Assembly: GCA_027064585.1 (NCBI GenBank)
Contig: JAMOPI010000020.1
Coordinates: forward strand, 1 to 64,000
From: Candidatus Desulfofervidaceae bacterium
Lineage (GTDB): Bacteria > Desulfobacterota > Desulfofervidia > Desulfofervidales > Desulfofervidaceae
Length of the DNA: 64,000 nucleotides
Reading direction: 5' to 3'
Part shown: positions 17,587 through 26,640 of the stretch, one piece after another
How positions within the stretch are numbered: the stretch's first letter is position 1
Layout of the letters: each line of letters opens with the position of its first letter
Notes under the pieces: model-generated
Told to the model about the DNA's origin: nothing
Database searches by the model: none
Seen by the model: only the letters and a program-made list of their open reading frames with translations
Program-made: the position numbers and the translations under genes

Positions 17587-18546
17587 TTAAGATAAAGCCA
17601 AATGTTCCAAAACCAGCCTTTTTTGGACATTTTGTCTAATTAGTTTCTTTGCCTCCTGCAATAATTCTATCTTCTTTTGGATCTTTTCTATAGACAAACT
17701 TTCTGCCAGTGTTTTTAATTCCGTGGCCAGGTCTTGGTTAATTAAAATTTCGTCTATTCCCTTTTTTAGGAATAACATGTCCCTTAAGAGGCCTTGATAT
17801 ATGTCAAAAAAAGAGAATAATTGACGTTGATCTTGGTAGTTTTTAGCCAATTCTTCTACAGAGGCCAGTAGTTCTCTTACAGAGACACCAGATCTTATCC
17901 ACAAAAGCGCTATTTTCAATTCCTCTTGTTTTTCTAACAACTGCATGGCCTTACCTAGGCTGCCTTCGGCGAGGGATGCTATTCTTGTTGCCTCATCCTC
18001 TTTTAATCCTTTCTTTTTTAACACTTTCTGAATAATTTTTAAAGGCAGGGGCCGAAACCGCACGATTTGACAACGAGAGACGATAGTCGGCAGAAGTTGG
18101 TTCTTGTCTTGGGCAATGAGGATGAGGGTAGTGTTTAAGGGCGGTTCTTCTAATGTTTTGAGAAAGGCATTGGCCGCATCTGGGGTCATAGCCTCGGCGT
18201 TGTCTATGATGACCATTCGCTTTTTGGCAAAGGCAGGTTTAAAGGAAAGGGTGTGCTGAATTCTTCTTATCTGTTCAATCTTAATCGTCTGTCCTTCCGG
18301 TGTTACCACCAAGACATCAGGATGAGTGTCTGCGTTTATCTTTTTACAACTGGCGCATATTTCACAGGCATCTCCGTCCTTTAGGGTAAGACAATTTAGA
18401 ACCTTGGCTAGGTTTAGGGCAAATAATTTCTTGCCAATCCCTTCTGAGCCAACAAAAAGATAGCTACTGGCCAAACGCCCCTGGGCCATTGCCCTTTTAA
18501 ACCAGGTGATGACTTGATCTTGTCCTAATATGTCCTTAAAGGCCAT
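17587..18546 (-). CDS. holB: DNA polymerase III delta' subunit
   Basis: Part of the clamp-loader complex. The 319-residue protein begins with FKDILGQDQVITWF and has a degenerate P-loop GSEGIGKKLFAL, a four-cysteine zinc module (C at 52, then CEICASC about 60-66), DNAEAMTPDAANAFLKTLEEPP and the sensor region IVSRCQIVRFRPLP with the SRC motif. The Lys in place of Ser/Thr after the P-loop Lys is common in delta' subunits. It overlaps tmk by 11 bp and precedes the PSP1 gene, a conserved trio. Confidence 0.92.
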   Translation of the reverse strand: MAFKDILGQDQVITWFKRAMAQGRLASSYLFVGSEGIGKKLFALNLAKVLNCLTLKDGDACEICASCKKINADTHPDVLVVTPEGQTIKIEQIRRIQHTLSFKPAFAKKRMVIIDNAEAMTPDAANAFLKTLEEPPLNTTLILIAQDKNQLLPTIVSRCQIVRFRPLPLKIIQKVLKKKGLKEDEATRIASLAEGSLGKAMQLLEKQEELKIALLWIRSGVSVRELLASVEELAKNYQDQRQLFSFFDIYQGLLRDMLFLKKGIDEILINQDLATELKTLAESLSIEKIQKKIELLQEAKKLIRQNVQKRLVLEHLALS

Positions 18547-19171
18547 ATTGTTTTATCCACTCTCTAATTTGTATTTGGATGTTTTCTATTGACTGGGTGG
18601 CATCAATGACTTTAATACGTTCTGGTTCCATTTGGGCCAGGCTTAAAAAACCCTCCCGCACCCGCTGATGAAAGGCCATTTTTTCCCCTTCTATCCGGTC
18701 CAAAGAACGCCCTCTTAGCCTTTTAAATCCTACCTCTACAGGGCAATCTAACAAAAAGGTTAAATCAGGTTTTGGCCATTTAAGCTGTTTAAAAAGGTTA
18801 TTTACCCATTCAAACTCTAGGCCCCGGCCATAACCCTGATAGGCTAGCGTGGAATCATGGTAACGATCGCAAAGCACGATTTTGCTTTCTTCTAGCCCTG
18901 GACGGATGACCTTTTCTACATGTTCGGCCCGCTCGGCTAGATATAGCAGAAGTTCTGTTTCTTTTGCCGGTGAAAAATTAGGAGAAAGTAAAATTTTTCT
19001 TATCTCTTGACCTAGAAGCGTACCTCCTGGTTCATAAGTTACACAAACACTATGTCCCCTTTCTTTTAACCAAGGGGCCAAAAGCTTAATCTGGGTGGTT
19101 TTGCCACAGCCTTCTATACCTTCAAAGGTGATAAAAAGGCCTACCTGTTTAAGGGAAGAAAGATGGTACAT
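18536..19171 (-). CDS. tmk: Thymidylate kinase
   Basis: Phosphorylates dTMP to dTDP. P-loop FEGIEGCGKTTQIKLL, CDRYHDSTLAYQGYGRGL (DRY motif) and the LID region RGRSLDRIEG are all present. The ATG used gives 211 residues and overlaps the preceding kinase gene by 31 bp. The family usually begins only a few residues before the FITFEG strand, so a start about 8-10 codons downstream is possible, but no ATG or GTG is available there. It is followed by holB with an 11-bp overlap. Confidence 0.92.
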   Translation of the reverse strand: MYHLSSLKQVGLFITFEGIEGCGKTTQIKLLAPWLKERGHSVCVTYEPGGTLLGQEIRKILLSPNFSPAKETELLLYLAERAEHVEKVIRPGLEESKIVLCDRYHDSTLAYQGYGRGLEFEWVNNLFKQLKWPKPDLTFLLDCPVEVGFKRLRGRSLDRIEGEKMAFHQRVREGFLSLAQMEPERIKVIDATQSIENIQIQIREWIKQYGL

Positions 19172-20922
19172 GTGGTGCCTTTATTCACCTCACTTTTGAT
19201 CTTAATGTTACCGCCATGGTCTTTAATAATGCGATAGGAGATCGTTAATCCCAATCCAGTCCCCTTCTTTTTGGTGGTGAAGAAGGGATTAAAAATGTCT
19301 TTTAATTTTTCTGCTGGAATACCACAACCGGTATCAGCTATCTCTATACGCACAAAATCCCCATTTATGGCGGAAGTTACCTTTAATCTTCCTCCTTTAG
19401 GCATGGCCTCAATGGCGTTTTTGATAATGTTGATCAAGACCTGTTTTAAAAGTTCTGGGTCTACAGAGATAGGAGACAGACGGTTGTCTAGTTCTACTTC
19501 CACCGTTATGTTCTGAGCCTTAGCGGTGTCATCAAATAGCGAAACGGTTTCTTTAATCAGTTGATTTATATTTACAATCTTTTTCTCCAACTTAATCGGT
19601 TTAGTAAAGTCACGCACATCACTTAATAGCTTTTCTAGGCGTTTTACTTCTTCCAGAATAACCTCCAACTTTTTTTGGGCCGGTCCTTCTATATTTCTTA
19701 TAAGTTGCTGGGCAAAACCACCAATGACGATAAGAGGGTTTTTAATTTCATGCATCAGATAGGAAGCCGTTTGCCCCACGGTTGCCAGTTTTTCGGCTTG
19801 TAAGAGGCGTTCTTCCATTTCCTTACGCCGGGTTTGATCACGCATAATCAGGGTAAAAAAGTGCTTGCCTTTAAAGGAAAATGGAGCCACAGAGGCGCGC
19901 ACAGGAAACTTAGTGCCGTTCTTTTTTATGCCAGTAACAGTGATAGGTTCTTCCTTTGTTTCTTTAAAATAGGCGTAAAATGCCTTTTCTTCCGCTGGGA
20001 TTAAGGTTTTGATATCTAAGTGTATAAGCTCATCCTGGTGATAACCAAAAACCTTAGCAGCTGCCCGATTGGCCTGATGAATGTGTAGGTTATCATCTAA
20101 AATGATGATGGCATCGCGTGCGGTTTCAAAGAGACTGTAGAACTTCTTTTCTGTCTCTTCTAAAGCAAAACTACATACCATAAATTCGGTAATATCCCGC
20201 TGTATGACCACGGCTTGGGCAGGTTTAGTTTTGAGATTTAAAGGATAGAGGGTTACTTCAATATACTTCCCCGTGTTATCTTTTTTGATTGTGTAAAGAC
20301 GACTTATCGGCTGCTTGTTGGTAAATACATCTCTTAAAGGACAAGGCCCTTGCATGGTGCAAGGTTTACAGAAAAAGATTTCCTCAGCTATCTCATAGCA
20401 TTTTCTTTTCTTTATTTCTTCCTTACATAGGCCTGTTTTTTCTAACACAGCCTTATTGGCAGTAATGATATTGTGTTCTTCATCAATGACTAAAATGTAG
20501 TTCTGCATGCAATTAAATATGTTTTCCCAGAAGATATTGGCCTGCTTTAAGGCTTCTAGGGCCTGCTTGCGTTTTTCTTCAATCTGAAAGATGTCCCAAA
20601 ACAACCGTGCGGTCACATGATCCACAAGTTGAATATGCACTGGCTTAGTCCGGGCAATTTCATGTAAGACATCATCTCTTCCTGTCAATTCAATGATGAG
20701 ATAAAGGTCAGGGATGCGATAAAGATCCTTATAGTCAGTGGTTGTAAAAAGGCCCTTCTGTTTGGCATAGATAAATCCCGGTGCCTTTGGATTAATATCT
20801 GCCACACCGATTACCCTGGCCCTGAATTGGGTGAAGATGTCTGATTCAAACATCTTTAACACCGCTAAGCCGCCTGGCCCTCCTCCTACTAAGGCCACCT
20901 TTAAGACATCTTTTTCAGCCAT
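19141..20922 (-). CDS. Histidine kinase with N-terminal Rossmann domain and two PAS domains
   Basis: A 593-residue soluble sensor kinase. Residues about 5-125 look like an NAD(P)-binding Rossmann fold of the homoserine-dehydrogenase/dehydrogenase type: VALVGGGPGGLAVL, IGVADINPKAPG and YLIIELTGRDDVLHEIA. A PAS domain (about 145-250) carries a Cys cluster (CKPCTMQGPCPL) that could bind metal or sense redox. A second PAS spans about 255-370. The phosphoacceptor His is near residue 391 in YLMHEIKNPLIVIGGF, followed by NIIKNAIEAMPKGG and GTGLGLTISYRI. No receiver is attached. Fusion of a nucleotide-binding domain to a kinase suggests sensing of a pyridine-nucleotide or small-metabolite state (inference). 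Confidence 0.88.
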   Translation of the reverse strand: MAEKDVLKVALVGGGPGGLAVLKMFESDIFTQFRARVIGVADINPKAPGFIYAKQKGLFTTTDYKDLYRIPDLYLIIELTGRDDVLHEIARTKPVHIQLVDHVTARLFWDIFQIEEKRKQALEALKQANIFWENIFNCMQNYILVIDEEHNIITANKAVLEKTGLCKEEIKKRKCYEIAEEIFFCKPCTMQGPCPLRDVFTNKQPISRLYTIKKDNTGKYIEVTLYPLNLKTKPAQAVVIQRDITEFMVCSFALEETEKKFYSLFETARDAIIILDDNLHIHQANRAAAKVFGYHQDELIHLDIKTLIPAEEKAFYAYFKETKEEPITVTGIKKNGTKFPVRASVAPFSFKGKHFFTLIMRDQTRRKEMEERLLQAEKLATVGQTASYLMHEIKNPLIVIGGFAQQLIRNIEGPAQKKLEVILEEVKRLEKLLSDVRDFTKPIKLEKKIVNINQLIKETVSLFDDTAKAQNITVEVELDNRLSPISVDPELLKQVLINIIKNAIEAMPKGGRLKVTSAINGDFVRIEIADTGCGIPAEKLKDIFNPFFTTKKKGTGLGLTISYRIIKDHGGNIKIKSEVNKGTTCTIFLPLNR

Positions 20923-21305
20923 TAATCGTTTTCCTCCCTACTAGATACTTTAACGATGGTTTTAACGTTGCCTCTAGGGTTAAAGTCCCCAATAACCTCT
21001 AAAAAGCGAGGTTTTAAAAGGTTATAAAGATCAGTATAAATCCGATTAGTTGCCTCTTCGTGAGAGATGTACTGGCTGCGATATTTGTTTAGATAAAGCT
21101 TTAAGGATTTGAGCTCTACGATATATTTATCTGGAATGTATTTAATGCGAATGGTGGCAAAATCAGGATAACCAGAACGCGGGCAGAGGCAGGTAAATTC
21201 AGGAAAGGTAATTTCTATGGTGTAATTTCGGTCCGGATAGGGATTGGGCCAGGGCTCAAGTTTGGCCTCAGCAATGGCCTTTTCACCGTATTTTAGTCCT
21301 GCCAT
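20922..21305 (-). CDS. queF: NADPH-dependent 7-cyano-7-deazaguanine reductase
   Basis: Reduces preQ0 to preQ1 in queuosine biosynthesis. The 127-residue length matches the short unimodular (YkvM) type. Visible are [16 protein letters not shown] with the thioimide-forming Cys and catalytic Asp, and [21 protein letters not shown], the substrate-binding E(S/L)K(S)xK region. It lies 11 bp after the FmdB gene and its stop overlaps the start of the kinase gene, so the three are likely one transcript. No other queuosine gene is in the window. Confidence 0.94.
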   Translation of the reverse strand: MAGLKYGEKAIAEAKLEPWPNPYPDRNYTIEITFPEFTCLCPRSGYPDFATIRIKYIPDKYIVELKSLKLYLNKYRSQYISHEEATNRIYTDLYNLLKPRFLEVIGDFNPRGNVKTIVKVSSREEND

Positions 21306-21316
21306 CGTTTTACTCC

Positions 21317-21637
21317 TTAAACGGCTGTCTTTTTGGCCTTGGTGAGTTTAGTTTCAATCTTTTCCTGCATGCGTTTGATCTTGTCATGCTTGATATATTG
21401 GGCGGCCTTTTGGGCAAATTTGGCCGCATCCTTGTATTTACCCCAGCGGATGTAATCATTAAACCGCTTTTCTACCCGTCTTATCGCTTCATCAGTGGTA
21501 ACTTTAAAGGCTACCATAGAAATCAACTTTTGGGTTTTCCCTCCACACCGGGGGCAGACAGGTAGGGGATCATTTACTCCCTGTAACTTTTCAAACACAT
21601 ACCCACATGACTTGCAGGCAAATTCATAAATGGGCAT
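21317..21637 (-). CDS. FmdB-family zinc-ribbon protein
   Basis: A 106-residue protein starting [18 protein letters not shown], then [13 protein letters not shown]: the CxxC...CxxC zinc ribbon of the FmdB/regulatory-protein family. The C-terminal half (about 50-106) is a Lys-rich helical tail with no recognised motif. Family members are putative regulators or zinc-binding adaptors of unknown function. It lies directly upstream of queF in the same operon. Confidence 0.85.
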   Translation of the reverse strand: MPIYEFACKSCGYVFEKLQGVNDPLPVCPRCGGKTQKLISMVAFKVTTDEAIRRVEKRFNDYIRWGKYKDAAKFAQKAAQYIKHDKIKRMQEKIETKLTKAKKTAV

Positions 21638-21659
21638 GGCCTAATCCTCCTATTATATT

Positions 21660-21848
21660 TCATACAAATCCTCTTCTTCGTTTGTCCATATTTTTTTCTA
21701 AATTCTTTTGTTGAAGTAAAAGCCCCTCCTTTGTTTCTTTTCTTATTGATTTCTGTTTTAAAAATTCGGCGAAATCTATTACTTCCTGTAATAATTCATT
21801 TGGTAATTCAGTAATAATTTTAAGGGCTTCCTCTTTTAAAGTATGTAT
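21660..21848 (-). CDS. Small DUF2281/VapB-like antitoxin ORF without a standard start codon
   Basis: A 62-residue frame reads LKEEALKIITELPNELL, then QEVIDFAEFLKQKS, the helical signature of small DUF2281 antitoxins, and ends in a basic tail. A strong AGGAGG inside the end of hemL is placed correctly for translation, but the codon there is ATA; no ATG, GTG or TTG is in frame before the conserved helix. Either ATA initiates weakly or the ATG was lost by mutation and the gene is decaying. No toxin partner follows. The frame overlaps the last hemL bases. Confidence 0.5.
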   Translation of the reverse strand: MHTLKEEALKIITELPNELLQEVIDFAEFLKQKSIRKETKEGLLLQQKNLEKNMDKRRRGFV

Positions 21849-23140
21849 TATTTTCCCTCCTTTATCTCCTTAAATGTTTCTCTAGCACTCTCTATTGTTT
21901 TTTCAATATCTTCATCACTATGGGCCAAGGAGACAAAAGATGCTTCGTAGGCCGAAGGGGCAAGATAAATACCTCGTTTTAACATGCCGTAAAAGTACTT
22001 CACAAACATATCGGCATTGGTCTTTAATACACTGGCATAGTCCTTCACTGGCACTTCTGGTTCAAAGAAGAGGGAAAACATAGAGCCAATTTGATTTATC
22101 TGTAAGTTAATTCCTGCCTCTTCGGCTGCCTGTTTGATGCCCGCCGTCAATTTTTTTGTCTTTTCCTCTAATGCTTCATACACCCCAGGTCTTTGCAATA
22201 TCCTTATCGTAGCCACCCCTGCAGCCATGGCCAAAGGATTACCTGAGAGGGTACCTGCTTGATAGACTTGTCCTTCTGGGGCAATGCAGGTCATAATTTC
22301 CTTCTTGCCACCATAAGCTCCTACGGGTAACCCTCCACCAATAATCTTGCCCAGACAAGTTAAGTCCGGTTCTATGCCATAATAAGCCTGCGCTCCACCA
22401 AGGCTTACCCGAAAGCCAGTAATAACTTCATCAAAGATAAGCAAGCTGTTATATTGCTTGGTAATTTTTCTAAGTCCTTCTAAAAATCCCTCTTCAGGTA
22501 AAACTACTCCCATATTTCCAGCCACAGGTTCTACGATAACACAGGCAATCTCATTTCCTATGCTTGCAAAGGTTTCTTCTACGGCCTTCAGGTCGTTGTA
22601 GGGTAGAGAGATAGTATGCTTAGTCAAATCTGCTGGCACGCCTGGTGAGGCCGGAATACCCAAAGTAGCCAACCCTGAACCGGCCTTTACCAAAAAGCTA
22701 TCGGCATGGCCATGATAACAGCCATCAAATTTAACTACTTTGTCCCTCCCTGTATATGCCCGCGCTAGACGCACTGCACTCATGGTGGCTTCGGTGCCAG
22801 AATTAACCATACGCACCTTCTCTATTGAAGGAAAACCCTGTACAACCAACTCAGCCAACTCTACTTCTAATGCGGTCGGGGCGCCAAAGCTTGTGCCCTT
22901 TTCCGCCGTGGTCTTAATGGCCTCTACTACCTCTGGGTGGGCATGTCCAACAATCAATGGCCCCCAAGAGCAGACATAATCAATATATTCATGACCATCT
23001 ACATCATAAATCTTGGCTCCCTTTGCCTTTTCAATAAAAAGAGGCGTTCCACCTACCGAACGCCATGCTCTCACAGGGCTGTTTACCCCTCCTGGTAAAA
23101 ACACCTGCGCGCGCTGCCAGAGTTTATCTGAGTTAGACAT
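21848..23140 (-). CDS. hemL: Glutamate-1-semialdehyde 2,1-aminomutase
   Basis: PLP enzyme that makes 5-aminolevulinate for tetrapyrroles by the C5 route. Visible are [74 protein letters not shown] and [16 protein letters not shown] with the PLP Lys. The start at 23140 follows GGAGG with proper spacing and gives 430 residues; an in-frame upstream ATG is not supported. It is monocistronic-looking, or followed only by the small antitoxin-like frame. Confidence 0.95.
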   Translation of the reverse strand: MSNSDKLWQRAQVFLPGGVNSPVRAWRSVGGTPLFIEKAKGAKIYDVDGHEYIDYVCSWGPLIVGHAHPEVVEAIKTTAEKGTSFGAPTALEVELAELVVQGFPSIEKVRMVNSGTEATMSAVRLARAYTGRDKVVKFDGCYHGHADSFLVKAGSGLATLGIPASPGVPADLTKHTISLPYNDLKAVEETFASIGNEIACVIVEPVAGNMGVVLPEEGFLEGLRKITKQYNSLLIFDEVITGFRVSLGGAQAYYGIEPDLTCLGKIIGGGLPVGAYGGKKEIMTCIAPEGQVYQAGTLSGNPLAMAAGVATIRILQRPGVYEALEEKTKKLTAGIKQAAEEAGINLQINQIGSMFSLFFEPEVPVKDYASVLKTNADMFVKYFYGMLKRGIYLAPSAYEASFVSLAHSDEDIEKTIESARETFKEIKEGK

Positions 23141-23190
23141 AAATTCCTCCTTTTGACATATTTTGATTGAATAATACACCAAAAAGAAGT

Positions 23191-24327
23191 TTAAGAAAAG
23201 CAGGGATAGGGTAATACGTTATAATTACCTATCCGAAGTAAGAGCCAACAAATAAAGCCAGAAATGACAAGAAACAGGAATGAATATTTGTGAAATCTTT
23301 TTACCATTCCCTTCCTCTGGCAAAGGCGTAAAGCAATCAAATTGGCCAAAGAAGCAATCAAGGTGCCATTTCCACCGACATTTACCCCATAGGCAAGCAC
23401 TAACCAGTTATGAGTAAAAGAGCTACAGAGAACGGCAGTTGGGACATTGCTGATAATCTGAGACAGGAGGATGGAAGAAAGATACAAATGTAAGGGCCTA
23501 TTTACCCTTAAGAGGGCAAAAAACGATTTAATCCAAGGCAGAGTAGCTACTAAATTAAGGTCAACAAACATAAGCATAAAGAGCAAAACGAACTTCCAGT
23601 CACTCTGTTTGACAATGGTTGGAAAAAAAGTGAGATAGACCAAAAAAATAGTAATAAACGCATAATAATGTAAGTTTAACTCCAAGGCAACGATAAAGGA
23701 AAACAAGCTGATGAGGGAAATAATCAGGAGGGAAAGATGTTTAGAAGAAACCCTATTTGGATGAGGATGAAGAAGATGTGGCTTAAAACAAATTATCACC
23801 ATTATTGTCAATAAAAGCAATAAAATCAAGGTTAACGGTAGCATATTATAGAGAAAGACCCAAAAATCTATGTCCCAGTGGTGCCAGATAAAGAGATTTT
23901 GGGGATTGCCAAAAGGGGTAAGAACAGAACCTACATTGGCGGCAATGGCTTCAAAAATGATTATTTTAGAAAGGTCGTTTGTTAAAATGTCTTGAATGCT
24001 TAAGGTAACAGGAACAATGATAAATAGGGCAATATCATTGGTAAGCAAAGAGGCAAAAAAGGCCGTCGTAAAAATAAGGGCCAAGGTAAGAGATCTTTCT
24101 TGAGAAAAGCGTTGTAAGATCCGATAGGCAAGGCTATCAAAATAGCCAGATGTCTTAAGCCCTGTTGTAATAAGCAAAAAGCCACTGAGAGCAGCAATAG
24201 TACGCCAGTCTACATAATTAGGTAACAATTTAATAGGCTGGGGGAAGCAAAAAATAAGCCCTAGAAAAAGGAGGCTAAAGGTCAACAGTAGCCATTCTTG
24301 TTTAATCCACGTTTTAAAAAAATACAT
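23191..24327 (-). CDS. Ion-transporter-superfamily permease (ArsB/NhaD/SLC13-like)
   Basis: A 378-residue integral membrane protein with about 10-11 hydrophobic segments. The first repeat carries [15 protein letters not shown] and [16 protein letters not shown], and the re-entrant region [17 protein letters not shown], signatures of the ArsB/NhaD/CitT ion transporter superfamily. A second half with [12 protein letters not shown] and [18 protein letters not shown] mirrors them. Substrate (anion, arsenite, Na+/H+) cannot be told from sequence alone. It lies 50 bp upstream of hemL on the same strand. Confidence 0.85.
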   Translation of the reverse strand: MYFFKTWIKQEWLLLTFSLLFLGLIFCFPQPIKLLPNYVDWRTIAALSGFLLITTGLKTSGYFDSLAYRILQRFSQERSLTLALIFTTAFFASLLTNDIALFIIVPVTLSIQDILTNDLSKIIIFEAIAANVGSVLTPFGNPQNLFIWHHWDIDFWVFLYNMLPLTLILLLLLTIMVIICFKPHLLHPHPNRVSSKHLSLLIISLISLFSFIVALELNLHYYAFITIFLVYLTFFPTIVKQSDWKFVLLFMLMFVDLNLVATLPWIKSFFALLRVNRPLHLYLSSILLSQIISNVPTAVLCSSFTHNWLVLAYGVNVGGNGTLIASLANLIALRLCQRKGMVKRFHKYSFLFLVISGFICWLLLRIGNYNVLPYPCFS

Positions 24328-24405
24328 AAGACAGATGGTAATCCTTATATTTTAAGCCCACTATACCAATTTTTAGACTGGCCGAAAAGGTGATTGTTCA
24401 AAATT

Positions 24406-24743
24406 CTTCAAAATCCGCAACTGATTTTTTAATAAGGGCATTTTAGACAAGAAAAAATAAAACGGAGACATCATTATTCCTCCTTCTAAAAAATTATATT
24501 CCAGGACCTCGCTTATACGGTTAAGGATTTTCACTTGCTACTCGCTATAGGCCTGCCCTTTGGGCAGGCGGTGCCCTTCGGGCTTGCCCTTGACCGCCAA
24601 GCGAGTGGAGGCGCTATAATTATGATTAGGCTTGAAGAAAAAGTAAGCATGTTTTCACCTTTTAGGTGAAAGGCGTTTTTTTAAAAATCGCTTTATGATA
24701 GGCAACCTATGCGATTTTTGAAGGACAATCACGGATTTTGGGA
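24406..24743 (+). repeat. MITE-like element, copy B
   Basis: About 338 bp with inverted termini: it opens TTCAAAATCCGCAACTGATT and closes CAATCACGGATTTTGGGA. Inside are a GC-rich palindromic block (CCTGCCCTTTGGGCAGG, GCCCTTCGGGC, ending TTGCCCTTGACCGCC), then GGCGCTATAATTATGATTAGG, a hairpin TTTCACCT/AGGTGAAA followed by GGCGTTTTTTT, and a second stem AAAAATCGC/GCGATTTTT enclosing ATAGG/CCTAT. It shares this architecture with copies A and C. It holds no gene. The interval 24328-24405 shows nothing else recognisable. Confidence 0.82.
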
Positions 24744-24765
24744 AGGGTTTGGGAGAATTAAAACG

Positions 24766-24794
24766 TTGACAAATCAAGAGTAAAGGTCTATTTT
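24766..24794 (+). promoter_or_regulatory. Candidate sigma70-type promoter for the PAP2 gene
   Basis: TTGACA at 24766-24771 and TATTTT at 24789-24794 are separated by 17 bp, 28 bp before the start of the PAP2-like gene and 23 bp after the end of repeat copy B. Confidence 0.6.
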
Positions 24795-24822
24795 ACCCTA
24801 AAATTTTAGAGAGGGGGATTTT

Positions 24823-25872
24823 TTGAATTCAAAAAGGTTAACCATTCCATATAAAATTGCTACCTTCAACGGATGGTTTAAAGAACCCGTCTTGCGGTTT
24901 TTTTATATATATCTCCTTTTTAACCTCTTTTTTGGCCTTTATGAAATTGGCAGGGGTAGCCTTTTAGGCCAATGCTATCTAAATATGGACTTTAAGTGCT
25001 ATTTATTCCAGTTTGCCTTTAGGAGCCACTGGTTCAGAGAATCACTAATCATAATTGGGGTTCTTCTCTTGCTTGAATATCTATTTAATCATTTTTTTCA
25101 TAAAAATTTATCTATTATTCCCCCAAAATGGAAAGTCAATTTATTTATTACATGGTTTAAATGGGTGGTTCCATTTTTATTAATAATACAATTATATTTT
25201 ACCTTTAAGCTTTATGGAAGCATCTATAATCACCACATCCCTCTATGGAAATGGGAAAGTCCATTTTGGTCATTGATGCACCCTATGTTTGCCGCATTGC
25301 CTACCTGGGTATATAAGTTTTTAGACATTGTTTATGTTCCGATTTGGGGATTTGCCCACTGGATCTTTCTTTTTGTAACTATATCGTCAAATGAGAAATT
25401 AAAGAGGAGGCTTTTTGGGGTATATGGCTTAAGTCTCATGCTATTTGGAATATTACACTGTCTATTTCCTGCCATTTCTCCTATTTATGCTGCTAAGAAT
25501 TATTTTAATTATTTACCTGATAAGCTCTTTAGTTGGCACTATCACAATCACTGTTTAGAACAGGAGAGGCTATTTTTGACCAAAGGAGTAGAGGCATTTA
25601 GCCTACTGAGGGGAAAGGCAATTACCCCTATTGCTGCCTTCCCCAGTTTCCATGTAGGCTATGCCCTTTTGTTACTCCTCATGGCCCGTGAATTCTCTGA
25701 TAATTGGCTGGTTCTAATGTCCTTCCTTTTTCTCATATTTATTATTTTAGGTAGCCTTATCTTGGGCTTTCACTATGTAGCAGATGACCTTGTTGGCGTC
25801 ATTGTTGTCTATCTTATCTATTCTTTTATAAGAAAGACAGAAGAAAAAAATAGCACCTCCTGCTCAGTGTAA
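24823..25872 (+). CDS. PAP2-superfamily membrane protein (inositol phosphotransferase/AUR1-like)
   Basis: A 349-residue membrane protein with six or more hydrophobic segments. The C-terminal part shows the PAP2 phosphatase motifs: AAFPSFHVGYALLLLLMAR (motif with catalytic His) and LGFHYVADDLVGVIVVY (second His and Asp). The layout resembles PAP2_3 proteins that act on lipid-linked phosphates or transfer phospho-head groups in the membrane. The TTG start follows GAGGGGG; no ATG is available near the N-terminus. It is AT-rich with long Phe/Leu runs, unlike its housekeeping neighbours, and together with the next gene it is bracketed by repeat copies B and C. Confidence 0.8.
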   Translation: MNSKRLTIPYKIATFNGWFKEPVLRFFYIYLLFNLFFGLYEIGRGSLLGQCYLNMDFKCYLFQFAFRSHWFRESLIIIGVLLLLEYLFNHFFHKNLSIIPPKWKVNLFITWFKWVVPFLLIIQLYFTFKLYGSIYNHHIPLWKWESPFWSLMHPMFAALPTWVYKFLDIVYVPIWGFAHWIFLFVTISSNEKLKRRLFGVYGLSLMLFGILHCLFPAISPIYAAKNYFNYLPDKLFSWHYHNHCLEQERLFLTKGVEAFSLLRGKAITPIAAFPSFHVGYALLLLLMAREFSDNWLVLMSFLFLIFIILGSLILGFHYVADDLVGVIVVYLIYSFIRKTEEKNSTSCSV

Positions 25873-25917
25873 ACTTTGTATAAAATACCCATGACGTTTT
25901 ATGTTAAATGGGGTAAA

Positions 25918-26544
25918 ATGTCTATAAAAAAGGTGTTGGGAATGCTCAAAACTATTTTCTTATCTAAGGAAGAATCATCTACTTTAAAGTCTCTAAAAAC
26001 AGTTTTTTCTTCTCCTTCTAAAGAAATTCCTGAAGAATATGATTTGTTGGAAAAAGGGCAGTATGTGGGCTCTAACATAGATGAGGTTGCTCAATTGGCT
26101 CTCCTCTTACGGCCATGGGTTAAACCAAACGCCCATGTATTAGACTTAGGGAGTGGAGATGGTAGGGTTGTCTTCACCTTAGCCATTTTATGGAAAAATG
26201 TATACATAACCGGTATTGAGTATAATTCAGCCCTCTTTAAATACAGCCAAAAAATAAAAGAAAACATTAGCCCAGAGCTAAAGAAAAGGGTAAAGTTTTT
26301 TAAAAAAGATTTTTTAGAAGAAGATTTTGGCCTTTACGACATTATTTTTTACTATTACTGGGGAACTTGGGAAGAAGATAAATTGGTAGAAAAATTAAAC
26401 AAAGAGGTAAACACTAAAGCCCTTTTAATTCTATATGGACATGGAATGGATAAAACAAAGCTAGAAAAGAACTTCTTGCAGGCCTATAAATTCATTGAAA
26501 ATCCAGAAATAGAGCCGTTTGCGTGTATTCTAGTAAAAATTTAG
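25918..26544 (+). CDS. Class I SAM-dependent methyltransferase
   Basis: About 208 residues with the Rossmann-type methyltransferase core: HVLDLGSGDGRVVFTLAI (motif I, SAM binding, about residue 75), ITGIEYNSALFKYSQK (motif II acidic residue), and DIIFYYYWGTWEEDKLVEKL (motif IV region). The substrate is unknown. Three starts are possible (TTG 25876, ATG 25891, ATG 25918); 25918 has a weak GGGG upstream and is chosen with low certainty. It follows the PAP2 gene closely, which suggests co-transcription and perhaps a lipid or wall-related methylation (inference). Confidence 0.78.
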   Translation: MSIKKVLGMLKTIFLSKEESSTLKSLKTVFSSPSKEIPEEYDLLEKGQYVGSNIDEVAQLALLLRPWVKPNAHVLDLGSGDGRVVFTLAILWKNVYITGIEYNSALFKYSQKIKENISPELKKRVKFFKKDFLEEDFGLYDIIFYYYWGTWEEDKLVEKLNKEVNTKALLILYGHGMDKTKLEKNFLQAYKFIENPEIEPFACILVKI

Positions 26545-26640
26545 GTTTTTAAACAAGATCTTAAAACAAAAGTTTCTCTTAACCGCTTGCGCAATACCTT
26601 CTATTATATCTTACAGTTACTAGAAAGGCAAATGAATTTG

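Noticed and set aside
17587-18546. Loss of Walker A Ser/Thr in holB (GKK)
   Set aside because: Degenerate P-loops are usual in delta' subunits, so this is not remarkable.
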